Positions 31,956 to 42,670 of a DNA stretch of 64,000 nt are shown piece after piece. Numbering within the stretch: position 1 is the first letter of the stretch; every line of letters begins with the position of its first letter. Under the pieces are notes generated by a model that searched no databases, was not told the DNA's origin, and worked only from the letters and a program-made list of their open reading frames with translations. Source of the DNA: Notolepis coatsorum (Eukaryota > Chordata > Actinopteri > Aulopiformes > Paralepididae); NCBI GenBank assembly GCA_963971535.1, contig OZ020591.1, positions 14,919,123-14,983,122 on the forward strand. The letters are read 5' to 3'. The translations under genes were made by a program, and so were the position numbers.

Positions 31956-33279
31956 TGTTACAAAGGGTCAGATTAAACCGAATATATATATTTATTACTT
32001 GAGATATATTGTATAATATTTGTATATCGTTTGATATCCCTTGTATATTCTTTGTATATATACACGGAATATCCCTTTACCTAGGTACAGGCCAGACCAT
32101 AATATTCGTTCTCCTATTGGACAGCGACCCCTAGGCGCCAACGGCCATACCCCCAATGGCAAGTTCAAAGCCACCGCCAAGGCATGTCTCAACATGTCCA
32201 GGTTTGCGCAGTAATACGAGACAGAACTGAGGTTGGCACTAGATTATTCACCTTACGTATAAATACGTCGCAGGTGGATACAGCAGTAGTCTTAGTCAAA
32301 ACGTTGAAGCCTTCACCACGATACAACGTGCTGTGAAGTGGGCCTCTTTGCCCCTAAATAGAGCCTTGAGAACCGCGTGCGAATAGATAGCTAAAGTGTC
32401 AGAGTTTAACGCTGTATCGTCGAGTTCGACTTATTCTATTGTGAAGTAATAGTCTATTATTTATAGTGTATCGTGCGGCTACCGTTCTCCGTGACCATCA
32501 TTACCACCGGTTCGTCGTACTCTAGCTAGTGCACTTATCCAGGCTGGGCGGCCTAAACTCGCGCCACCACCCGAGGAGTCCTAGACGAGAACCGTTGGAT
32601 ATGTACACCGGAGAACCTACACCGGCGAATGCAGAGCCTTTTCCGGCTGGATTATATTGCTTTGGTACTGTGGCTGCTGGAGCAGAGAACCGTCTACCCC
32701 ACTGCTGTGTGGGATCTACCCTGTGAGGAGCAACATCGAGCCCGCCTCTAGGACCACAGAGGCTGGCTAGCTTTCATCCATGCTGTCGTGCATACTGGAG
32801 TATAGCTGTTGCTTTGTCTACGGACCAAGGGATTACTGCACTGGCTCCTGTATCTGGAGCCTCGTTATTCCGCGTTGATCCAGACTTTGCTCCCGAACAT
32901 TCCTCTACCCTGCTGGCTTACAACCGGAGGGAACCCCCTTAGTATCTCCAGCTGACTACGAGTGTGCCTTATGTAATTCTTATGCTACAGGTGGCGTTAG
33001 TTATACCCATCTTACTATGCTCATGGACTTACGCTCTTGACCTACTTAAGTGTTCTTCGCCTTACAAGCGCAATCATAATTCTCAATCTGTAACCTACCG
33101 TTGCTGCTCTAATAATAAATACCTCTAAATAGAACTTTCTTTGTCAAGCCGTATTCTTGTGTGGGTGTTCACCAGATATACCGTGTACTGTATGGCCAGT
33201 AATTAAAGTACATAACTAAGTAGTGGTTTAATGATACCATACTCTCAATACAGTCAGGGAATTGTACCCCTCAGTTACA
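31956..33279. mobile_element. Solo LTR with 5-bp TSD
   Basis: 1,324 bp beginning TGTTACA and ending GTTACA, flanked by CAGGT on both sides (31951-31955 and 33280-33284). TG...CA ends with a 5-bp duplication fit an LTR left by recombination of a retroelement. Read on the plus strand there is a TATA box TATAAATA (32258-32265) and an AATAAA (33114-33119). No internal coding region exists, so family (Gypsy or retrovirus-like) cannot be decided. Confidence 0.75.
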
Positions 33280-33624
33280 CAGGTACTTTTTGGGTACTTT
33301 TTTAGTCCCTGCTCTGTCGAGGTTCCAAGCGAGTACAAGTGGTACCAGGGCCAAGAAAAGTGACGTGAAACACTGCAGACCACTGATTGGTCAGAAGAGA
33401 GAAGCGTGACACGGAGCGTCTGCACAAAAACAGAAAGCTGCCATCTTTAATGCCTCGCTTAGGATTCATTATTTGTTTGCAGCAGGAACAAGTGCAATAA
33501 ACAAAAAAGGATACATTCACTGTGTGTTCTGCCTCATTTATTGATGAAACAAAACCAACATCAACACAATTTACCACCGAGCGGAGAGTTTAGTCTCACA
33601 AAAAGATAGCTGATTTGTTAAGCT

Positions 33625-34017
33625 TGTTGTTAGCTTACGTGCTAATGTGATTGCATTTTACCATGGCTAGCGTACATAGCGTGATCAATATAACTCGCTA
33701 TTGATTGTTTGTACTAGTAACGTTAATGCTAGTAGAATAGACACAACGTGAGGTAATCATCATCCATTTTAAACCGGTTATTACCTAATGCTAACGTTAA
33801 CGTTAGCAGATAGACACAAGAGGTAACGTTAAAGATTGTTGTTAGCTTACGTGCTAATGTGATTGCGTTTTACCATGGCTAGCGTACATAGCGTGATCAA
33901 TATAACTCGCTATTGATTGTTTGTACTAGTAACGTTAATGCTAGTAGAATAGACACAACGTGAGGTAATTATCATCCATTTTAAACCGGTTATTACCTAA
34001 TGCTAACGTTAACGTTC
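33625..34017. repeat. 212-bp tandem duplication
   Basis: Two copies of a 212-bp stretch containing TTGTTAGCTTACGTGCTAAT and ACCGGTTATTACCTAATGCT, rich in AACGTTA words. Repeated also in unit 2 at 38623-39015. Confidence 0.9.
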
Positions 34018-34232
34018 AATTGATTGATTGAAACTGTGTTTACTATGGCTTGCTCCAAGCCCTCACGGAGCTCTCATGCTGTACGCCAGCGGCCCCGCCT
34101 CCCCACACGGAGACAAACGGAGTACTACCTGCAGTGGGAAAGGAACGAAGTACCAGGTACCTAAAGCGAGTAGAGTAGAGAAGGGTAGAGTCGAGTAGGT
34201 ACTATGCAATGGAAAAGAGGCTACTACACTCT

Positions 34233-34396
34233 TAACCCTTTCACTGCCGCACTACCAAACGGTTAACCCTTTCACTGAGACAATATACACAGAAGGTTAA
34301 CCCTTTCACTGCCACACAACAGCAGGTTAACCCTTTCACTGCCACACTACAGAAGGTTAACCCTTTCACTGCCACACTACATAAGGTTAACCCTTT
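34233..34396. repeat. TTAACCCTTTCACTGC minisatellite, second locus
   Basis: Five to six imperfect units of about 30 bp like those at 25953. It ends at CCCTTT, where a hAT-type end CAGGGTTTCCGTTAG begins. Confidence 0.88.
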
Positions 34397-34640
34397 CAGG
34401 GTTTCCGTTAGAAAATATTGGGGGCGGTCTCCGTGTCCTGGAAGATTTCAATGTCCCGGACAAATGTGAGAAATTCCGGTCAGTTTATTGAGCTTAAAAA
34501 CAATTGATAGGCAGGCTATATAAAGAATGACATCCTCAAGGCATGTAGATTTATAATATTTTAACTTAAAACTAGGCACTTTTGCATATACAGTCATTAT
34601 ATTCCAAATAAAATAAGTCCCTCGAGAACACGGAATTTTT
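34397..34640 (-). mobile_element. hAT fragment related to 30516-31266
   Basis: Starts CAGGGTTTCCGTTAG, and 34572-34625 matches the reverse complement of the inner end of the 30516-31266 element (ATTATATTCCAAATAAAATA). The far end was not located. It is present in both duplicated units (39395 in unit 2). Confidence 0.6.
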
Positions 34641-35394
34641 CGGCAGATTATCGAATCTTCTTGAAATCAACGCTAGATCACCATTATTATCCTTCCTCGT
34701 GCTTACATGAAATGGCCCTCGTAGCGCGGCGCCCCCCCCCCCCCCCCCCTCCACCCAACAGAAAACAGCCACACAGATACAGCGTCGATCGGGGTAGAAA
34801 TACATATCAGATCAACAATCAAATTTATATATAATCTTCTTACCTTGTATCTGATGTAATGCAAAAGAAATAATCCAATTATCTCATCGCCATTTGAAGT
34901 ACTGGGCGCAGAGGTCCGTGCCACGTTCAACAGCATTGCATATTGAAGGGGGGGGGGGGGGGGGGAGCCTCGCAGATGTATGTATGAATCAGGTTACCTG
35001 CCTGAGTATTTAAACCACGCCCGCACGGCTTGGATCATCCCAGAATAGAAACTAGACCATTCCCAATGGGGTGCAATACCAACTGGAAGGCATAGGCGGC
35101 GGTATTTGCCCTTTTGCGAGCTCAGACAAATTCCCAACGATAACATCAGGTTGGATGGATGAAAATGAATGGATATCGCTAATAAAAGAAATAACGATTA
35201 AAACCTGACTATACTCAGGTCTGGTGCGATGGCGAGTTAACCCGACTATCATTGTGACTGGCGTCCAATGAGTTAAGCTATTGTGCTAAGCTATCCTGGT
35301 GCTGTCATTTTCATGCTGACGAGTTGACGTCACACAGCCAGACACATTATGTGTAAGGAATTATGGGATTTGGTGTTGGATGTATGGACTCTAC
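34641..35394. other. No gene recognised
   Basis: Includes poly-C (34733-34749) and poly-G (34950-34965) runs that differ in length in unit 2. The apparent minus-strand frames across the homopolymers are not supported. Confidence 0.4.
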
Positions 35395-35518
35395 TAGGGG
35401 TGGGAATCACCAGTTTCATCACGATACGATACTATATCGATTCTTTGGACAACGATACAATATTTGCCGATATCACAAAGTCTGCCACGATACGATGCAG
35501 GTGCCTGCAATCGATGTC
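35395..35518. mobile_element. hAT-type end fragment
   Basis: CTAGGGGTGGGAATCACCAG followed by CGATACGATAC words is a typical terminal region of fish hAT elements. It abuts LINE-alpha sequence at 35519. The complementary end was not found next to it. Confidence 0.5.
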
Positions 35519-35582
35519 TCATCACAGACAAGCTGGATGTGGCCAAATACTTAAACATATTCTTTACAAACATAGCCACAAC

Positions 35583-36592
35583 CAGGGGTGTAAAGTACTT
35601 GAGTAATTGTACTTTGTTACAATACTTAAGTACTGTTTTTGGGGATTTGTACTTTACTTGAGTATTATTAGGTTTGTATACTTGTACTTTTACTCAATTA
35701 CATTTCAGAGGAAAAAAACACACGTTTTACTCCTTACATTTAAAATACAGACCTACAAAGTACAAAGTACAAAGTACAAATCTCGCAGGTCCAAATCTTT
35801 TTTTTTTTTTTTTATTATTATCCTTTCCCCCCTTCTTTTTCCATTTTTCTCCCCTCCCAATGTTAGTCGTTGCGCACTCTACCCCCTACCGTCGGTCTGG
35901 GAGGGCGGAGACTATCACATGCTTCCTCCGACACATGTGTAGCCAGCCCACCGCTTCTTTTCACCTGGCAGCGCGGACTCTCTCTGAGAGAGTGTAACGT
36001 GTGGAAGGTCACACTACCTCTCTTAGATCCTTCCCTCGGTGTGCAGGCGCCCCGACCGAACTGTAGGAGTCGCTGTCCACAACGACCCAGACCCACCCAC
36101 CGGCTTCCCTCCCGCTGACTCTGCCAATCGACCCAGTATGGCGGCCGGCCAAACCGGAAGCAACACTGACAGCTGGATTCGATACCAGTGTCTCTTGCGT
36201 TGGAGGGCCAACCATTTTAATTAGTATATTTGTTTCTCTGGCCGAACTAACGTTAACGTTTTTAATCCTGCGGCCGCGCTTTATTTAAAGACAGCCAATC
36301 AAATCCCCATCAATGGAAAATGAACCTGCCCATACCCATGCTGATTGGTCCTTGTGCAAGACTAGAAAGCGGGGATCTTTGATTAAACACCTGCTATCAG
36401 AAGAATAGACAGTCAGAAAAAAGGTTTTTACTTTAACTTTTTAGTACTCAAGTACATTTAAAAATAGAAACTTTTTTACTTTTACTCAAGTGTGTTTTTA
36501 GCCAGATACTCTGACTTTTACTTGAGTACGATTTTGAGACGGTACCCATACTTTCACTTAAGTATAATTTCTGGGTACTTTTTACACCCCTG
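35583..36592. mobile_element. hAT element with near-perfect 8-bp TSD
   Basis: Inverted ends CAGGGGTGTAAAGTAC and CAGGGGTGTAAAAAGTACC; flanks GCCACAAC and GCCACAAG differ at one base. 1,010 bp, with TTACTTGAGTA-type subterminal words near both ends, and a SINE-2 on the minus strand at 35798-36212. Second copy at 40589-41599. Confidence 0.9.
35798..36212 (-). mobile_element. SINE-2 copy, minus strand
   Basis: A poly-T run at the left is the reverse complement of the A tail. The body matches SINE-2, with CAGTTCGGTCGGGGCGCCTG in complement and a B-box-like ATCGAATCCAG near 36179. The tRNA part is somewhat shorter than in the copy at 36700. Confidence 0.8.
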
Positions 36593-36699
36593 GCCACAAG
36601 GTTAATAAACTACCCCATTTTGGGGTAGAACACATCCTAGCCTACTACAAAAACCTAGGGGTCCGCAAAGACGACTTCAAACTTGAAATGGTAACAACA

Positions 36700-37176
36700 A
36701 GTGTGGTCAGGTGGCGTAGCGGAGATTGCGTTCGTCACCAACGCCGGAGACGCTTGATTCGCCTGTTCGAATCCAGCTCCCGGCGTCCAGCTTGGCTGGC
36801 CGTTCACACTAATACAATTGGCAGTATTAGAGGGTGGGAAAGCTGGAGGGGTGGATCCGGGTCGTTGTAAACAGCGACTCCTACAGTTCGGTCGGGGCGC
36901 CTGCTCAGCGCGGATAGGATCTAAGGGGGGTAGTGTGATCCTTCCACACGTTACACCCTCTCAGTGAGAGTCCGCGCTGCCAGGTGAAAAGAAGCGGTTG
37001 ATTGGCTAGACATGTGTCGGAGGAAGCACGTGATAGCCTCCACTCTCCCAGACCGACTGTGGGGGGTAAGTGCGCAGCGACCAGGAAGGGGATTGGGAAT
37101 TGGCATAACGACTAACATTGGGATGGGAGAAAATCGGAGGAAAAAGGAGGGGGGAAAAGATCAATAAAAAAGAAAA
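36700..37176 (+). mobile_element. SINE-2 copy with 15-bp TSD
   Basis: tRNA-derived head with A box TGGCGTAGCGG and B box TGTTCGAATCC, body and A-rich tail. The duplication GAAATGGTAACAACA (36685-36699 and 37177-37191) is LINE-alpha sequence, so this SINE inserted into copy C. Unit 2 copy at 41707-42183. Confidence 0.93.
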
Positions 37177-37663
37177 GAAATGGTAACAACAGATGAGGTA
37201 CTCAAAAAAACTGAGCGCCCTCCAACCTGACAAGGCCACGACAATATCCCCTCCAAATTCCTCAGAGACTCAGCAGCCGCCATCATCCCAGTCATCACAC
37301 ACATAATAAACCTCTCCATAAAACAGGGACACGTCCCCAAAGACTTTGCAAGAGAAATTGCAAGAGTGACCCCCCTGCACAAAACAGGCAGAAAATTTGA
37401 TTTCTATTCTTACCTCCATCTCGAAAGTCATGGAAAAAATAGTCTACGGTCTAAATGAAATATAACTTGCGGGAAAAAATCAAATCTACGAATTCCAATC
37501 TGGCTTCAGAACATCCCACTCCACTGACACATGCCTTCTCTATTTGAACGACCACATCAAACAAGAGGTGATACTGCGGCATGGTCATGCTGGACCTCCA
37601 AAAGGCTTTGGACACTGTCAATCACTCCATTCTGATTGACAAGCTAAAAGCAATTGGTTTTGG

Positions 37664-37872
37664 GATGTACGATAATTATTTTTATTTTTAACTTTTTTCT
37701 TTTCATGTCAACGTTCACTTCACACGCACAAATATATGCTTACTTAGGATTTGACTTGATTCAACAACAAAGCAGTCGTGGCAATGGCAAGCCGAAAACT
37801 GTCGAAAATGTGGTTATTTGAAGTTTGGATTTTTTTTTACAACTGAGGTAGGTAGATTACACGTTTAGAGAC
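37664..37872. mobile_element. Left end of outer hAT-like element, truncated
   Basis: Begins GGGATGTACGATAATT directly after LINE-alpha GCAATTGGTTTT. In unit 2 the same element continues to 44300; here it is cut at 37872 by a deletion joining it to LINE-alpha TACCTGGAGGG. Confidence 0.6.
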
Positions 37873-38361
37873 TACCTGGAGGGGGAGAACAGATGGTGGT
37901 GGTAAACGGTACTCTATCCCCCCCCTAAGGCTGAGCCTGAACGTTCGTTTGTTACGCTGGCGTTCGGATTTTAATTAATGGGTTCGCAAAAATAAAAATA
38001 AAACGAGGCGCGCGAGTCGAGTCGAGGTGGCGCGCGTCACCGCTCGGCTCAATTATTCATAGCAGCTGTAACGGCAAGAAGTGGGAAGAAGGCACCTGTG
38101 TGGAAACACTTTAAATTAGCGGAGGGTAAAGGAAAGGCTGTCAAATGTGCGACAAGCACTTGGCATTCCACGGTGGCACATCAAATCTGGCTGCTCATTT
38201 AAAAAATTTAAGTATTGGGCGCTAATTAGAAGTATCGCCATTCGCCATGTGCAGACTGCTGCGCGATGCCCTGTTGGCCTGGCCTCAAATAAATGTAATA
38301 AGAACAAAATGATATAGGCTAATAATAATAACAAATTCATTATTTTAGGTACATAAACTGG
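37873..38361. repeat. Copy of 44335-44822 (LINE-alpha piece plus hAT end)
   Basis: 37873-37925 is LINE-alpha RT sequence; from 37926 it is the left part of the hAT element found complete at 44388-45370, including its BED-finger region. At 38361 it breaks off and the second duplicated unit begins. Confidence 0.92.
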
Positions 38362-39724
38362 CGTGAAACACTGCAGACCACTGATTGGTCAGAAGAGAGA
38401 AGCGTGACACGGAGCGTCTGCACAAAAACAGAAAGCTGCCATCTTTAATGCCTCGCTTAGGATTCATTATTTGTTTGCAGCAGGAACAAGTGCAATAAAC
38501 AAAAAAGGATACATTCACTGTGTGTTCTGCCTCATTTATTGATGAAACAAAACCAACATCAACACAATTTACCACCGAGCGGAGAGTTTAGTCTCACAAA
38601 AAGATAGCTGATTTGTTAAGCTTGTTGTTAGCTTACGTGCTAATGTGATTGCATTTTACCATGGCTAGCGTACATAGCGTGATCAATATAACTCGCTATT
38701 GATTGTTTGTACTAGTAACGTTAATGCTAGTAGAATAGACACAACGTGAGGTAATCATCATCCATTTTAAACCGGTTATTACCTAATGCTAACGTTAACG
38801 TTAGCAGATAGACACAAGAGGTAACGTTAAAGATTGTTGTTAGCTTACGTGCTAATGTGATTGCGTTTTACCATGGCTAGCGTACATAGCGTGATCAATA
38901 TAACTCGCTATTGATTGTTTGTACTAGTAACGTTAATGCTAGTAGAATAGACACAACGTGAGGTAATTATCATCCATTTTAAACCGGTTATTACCTAATG
39001 CTAACGTTAACGTTCAATTGATTGATTGAAACTGTGTTTACTATGGCTTGCTCCAAGCCCTCACGGAGCTCTCATGCTGTACGCCAGCGGCCCCGCCTCC
39101 CCACACGGAGACAAACGGAGTACTACCTGCAGTGGGAAAGGAACGAAGTACCAGGTACCTAAAGCGAGTAGAGTAGAGAAGGGTAGAGTCGAGTAGGTAC
39201 TATGCAATGGAAAAGAGGCTACTACACTCTTAACCCTTTCACTGCCGCACTACCAAACGGTTAACCCTTTCACTGAGACAATATACACAGAAGGTTAACC
39301 CTTTCACTGCCACACAACAGCAGGTTAACCCTTTCACTGCCACACTACAGAAGGTTAACCCTTTCACTGCCACACTACATAAGGTTAACCCTTTCAGGGT
39401 TTCCGTTAGAAAATATTGGGGGCGGTCTCCGTGTCCTGGAAGATTTCAATGTCCCGGACAAATGTGAGAAATTCCGGTCAGTTTATTGAGCTTAAAAACA
39501 ATTGATAGGCAGGCTATATAAAGAATGACATCCTCAAGGCATGTAGATTTATAATATTTTAACTTAAAACTAGGCACTTTTGCATATACAGTCATTATAT
39601 TCCAAATAAAATAAGTCCCTCGAGAACACGGAATTTTTCGGCAGATTATCGAATCTTCTTGAAATCAACGCTAGATCACCATTATTATCCTTCCTCGTGC
39701 TTACATGAAATGGCCCTCGTAGCG

Positions 39725-39757
<33 letters not shown>

Positions 39758-40588
39758 CCACCCAACAGAAAACAGCCACACAGATACAGCGTCGATCGGG
39801 GTAGAAATACATATCAGATCAACAATCAAATTTATATATAATCTTCTTACCTTGTATCTGATGTAATGCAAAAGAAATAATCCAATTATCTCATCGCCAT
39901 TTGAAGTACTGGGCGCAGAGGTCCGTGCCACGTTCAACAGCATTGCATATTGAAGGGGGGGGGGGGGGGGGAGCCTCGCAGATGTATGTATGAATCAGGT
40001 TACCTGCCTGAGTATTTAAACCACGCCCGCACGGCTTGGATCATCCCAGAATAGAAACTAGACCATTCCCAATGGGGTGCAATACCAACTGGAAGGCATA
40101 GGCGGCGGTATTTGCCCTTTTGCGAGCTCAGACAAATTCCCAACGATAACATCAGGTTGGATGGATGAAAATGAATGGATATCGCTAATAAAAGAAATAA
40201 CGATTAAAACCTGACTATACTCAGGTCTGGTGCGATGGCGAGTTAACCCGACTATCATTGTGACTGGCGTCCAATGAGTTAAGCTATTGTGCTAAGCTAT
40301 CCTGGTGCTGTCATTTTCATGCTGACGAGTTGACGTCACACAGCCAGACACATTATGTGTAAGGAATTATGGGATTTGGTGTTGGATGTATGGACTCTAC
40401 TAGGGGTGGGAATCACCAGTTTCATCACGATACGATACTATATCGATTCTTTGGACAACGATACAATATTTGCCGATATCACAAAGTCTGCCACGATACG
40501 ATGCAGGTGCCTGCAATCGATGTCTCATCACAGACAAGCTGGATGTGGCCAAATACTTAAACATATTCTTTACAAACATAGCCACAAC

Positions 40589-41599
40589 CAGGGGTGTAAA
40601 GTACTTGAGTAATTGTACTTTGTTACAATACTTAAGTACTGTTTTTGGGGATTTGTACTTTACTTGAGTATTATTAGGTTTGTATACTTGTACTTTTACT
40701 CAATTACATTTCAGAGGAAAAAAACACACGTTTTACTCCTTACATTTAAAATACAGACCTACAAAGTACAAAGTACAAAGTACAAATCTCGCAGGTCCAA
40801 ATCTTTTTTTTTTTTTTTTTATTATTATCCTTTCCCCCCTTCTTTTTCCGTTTTTCTCCCCTCCCAATGTTAGTCGTTGCGCACTCTACCCCCTACCGTC
40901 GGTCTGGGAGGGCGGAGACTATCACATGCTTCCTCCGACACATGTGTAGCCAGCCCACCGCTTCTTTTCACCTGGCAGCGCGGACTCTCTCTGAGAGAGT
41001 GTAACGTGTGGAAGGTCACACTACCTCTCTTAGATCCTTCCCTCGGTGTGCAGGCGCCCCGACCGAACTGTAGGAGTCGCTGTCCACAACGACCCAGACC
41101 CACCCACCGGCTTCCCTCCCGCTGACTCTGCCAATCGACCCAGTATGGCGGCCGGCCAAACCGGAAGCAACACTGACAGCTGGATTCGATACCAGTGTCT
41201 CTTGCGTTGGAGGGCCAACCATTTTAATTAGTATATTTGTTTCTCTGGCCGAACTAACGTTAACGTTTTTAATCCTGCGGCCGCGCTTTATTTAAAGACA
41301 GCCAATCAAATCCCCATCAATGGAAAATGAACCTGCCCATACCCAGGCTGATTGGTCCTTGTGCAAGACTAGAAAGCGGGGATCTTTGATTAAACACCTG
41401 CTATCAGAAGAATAGACAGTCAGAAAAAAGGTTTTTACTTTAACTTTTTAGTACTCAAGTACATTTAAAAATAGAAACTTTTTTACTTTTACTCAAGTGT
41501 GTTTTTAGCCAGATACTCTGACTTTTACTTGAGTACGATTTTGAGACGGTACCCATACTTTCACTTAAGTATAATTTCTGGGTACTTTTTACACCCCTG
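40589..41599. mobile_element. hAT element, unit 2 copy
   Basis: Duplicate of 35583-36592 with the same ends and flanks (GCCACAAC at 40581-40588, GCCACAAG at 41600-41607) and the same minus-strand SINE-2 (about 40804-41219). Confidence 0.9.
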
Positions 41600-41706
41600 G
41601 CCACAAGGTTAATAAACTACCCCATTTTGGGGTAGAACACATCCTAGCCTACTACAAAAACCTAGGGGTCCGCAAAGACGACTTCAAACTTGAAATGGTA
41701 ACAACA

Positions 41707-42183
41707 AGTGTGGTCAGGTGGCGTAGCGGAGATTGCGTTCGTCACCAACGCCGGAGACGCTTGATTCGCCTGTTCGAATCCAGCTCCCGGCGTCCAGCTT
41801 GGCTGGCCGTTCACACTAATACAATTGGCAGTATTAGAGGGTGGGAAAGCTGGAGGGGTGGATCCGGGTCGTTGTAAACAGCGACTCCTACAGTTCGGTC
41901 GGGGCGCCTGCTCAGCGCGGATAGGATCTAAGGGGGGTAGTGTGATCCTTCCACACGTTACACCCTCTCAGTGAGAGTCCGCGCTGCCAGGTGAAAAGAA
42001 GCGGTTGATTGGCTAGACATGTGTCGGAGGAAGCACGTGATAGCCTCCACTCTCCCAGACCGACTGTGGGGGGTAAGTGCGCAGCGACCAGGAAGGGGAT
42101 TGGGAATTGGCATAACGACTAACATTGGGATGGGAGAAAATCGGAGGAAAAAGGAGGGGGGAAAAGATCAATAAAAAAGAAAA
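41707..42183 (+). mobile_element. SINE-2 copy, unit 2
   Basis: Duplicate of 36700-37176, including the 15-bp flanking repeat GAAATGGTAACAACA. Confidence 0.92.
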
Positions 42184-42670
42184 GAAATGGTAACAACAGA
42201 TGAGGTACTCAAAAAAACTGAGCGCCCTCCAACCTGACAAGGCCACGACAATATCCCCTCCAAATTCCTCAGAGACTCAGCAGCCGCCATCATCCCAGTC
42301 ATCACACACATAATAAACCTCTCCATAAAACAGGGACACGTCCCCAAAGACTTTGCAAGAGAAATTGCAAGAGTGACCCCCCTGCACAAAACAGGCAGAA
42401 AATTTGATTTCTATTCTTACCTCCATCTCGAAAGTCATGGAAAAAATAGTCTACGGTCTAAATGAAATATAACTTGCGGGAAAAAATCAAATCTACGAAT
42501 TCCAATCTGGCTTCAGAACATCCCACTCCACTGACACATGCCTTCTCTATTTGAACGACCACATCAAACAAGAGGTGATACTGCGGCATGGTCATGCTGG
42601 ACCTCCAAAAGGCTTTGGACACTGTCAATCACTCCATTCTGATTGACAAGCTAAAAGCAATTGGTTTTGG

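Larger units (their letters stand above)
31866..34221. mobile_element. DNA transposon with GAGTAG-rich inverted ends
   Basis: The left end CCCCTTTTCCACTGCATGG with TACTCGACTCGACTCTACTC mirrors the right end GAGTAGAGTAGAGAAGGGTA and ATGCAATGGAAAAGAGG. It interrupts the zinc-finger paralogue between GGCCAC and CTACACTC. A solo LTR occupies 31956-33279. A further relative of the internal part, TGACGTGAAACACTGCAGAC, is at 43497 onward. No transposase frame recognised; superfamily open. Confidence 0.75.
35519..37663 (+). pseudogene. LINE-alpha copy C, heavily interrupted
   Basis: Pieces at 35519-35582, 36593-36699 and 37192-37663 line up with 46000-46672 of the intact copy. A hAT element and a SINE-2 are inserted between them, and short deletions and frameshifts (near 37205, 37385 and 37570) destroy the RT frame. 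Readable remnants include HIINLSIKQGHVPKD and FQSGFRTSHSTDTC. At 37664 it meets another transposon end. Confidence 0.85.
33364..37872. repeat. Segmental duplication, unit 1
   Basis: Nearly identical to 38362-42879; I noticed only poly-C/poly-G length changes and two or three single-base changes (for example CCATGCTG against CCAGGCTG near 36349/41346). It includes the right part of the GAGTAG-ended transposon, minisatellite, hAT pieces, SINE-2 copies and LINE-alpha copy C. It is followed at 37873 by a segment that in unit 2 lies 1,455 bp further on. Confidence 0.95.

Noticed and set aside
31956..33279. Complete LTR retroelement
   Set aside because: Only one LTR-like sequence is present between the 5-bp repeats, with no coding region.
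36688..36870. Arginine-rich small protein in the duplicated units
   Set aside because: It lies within a tRNA-derived SINE.
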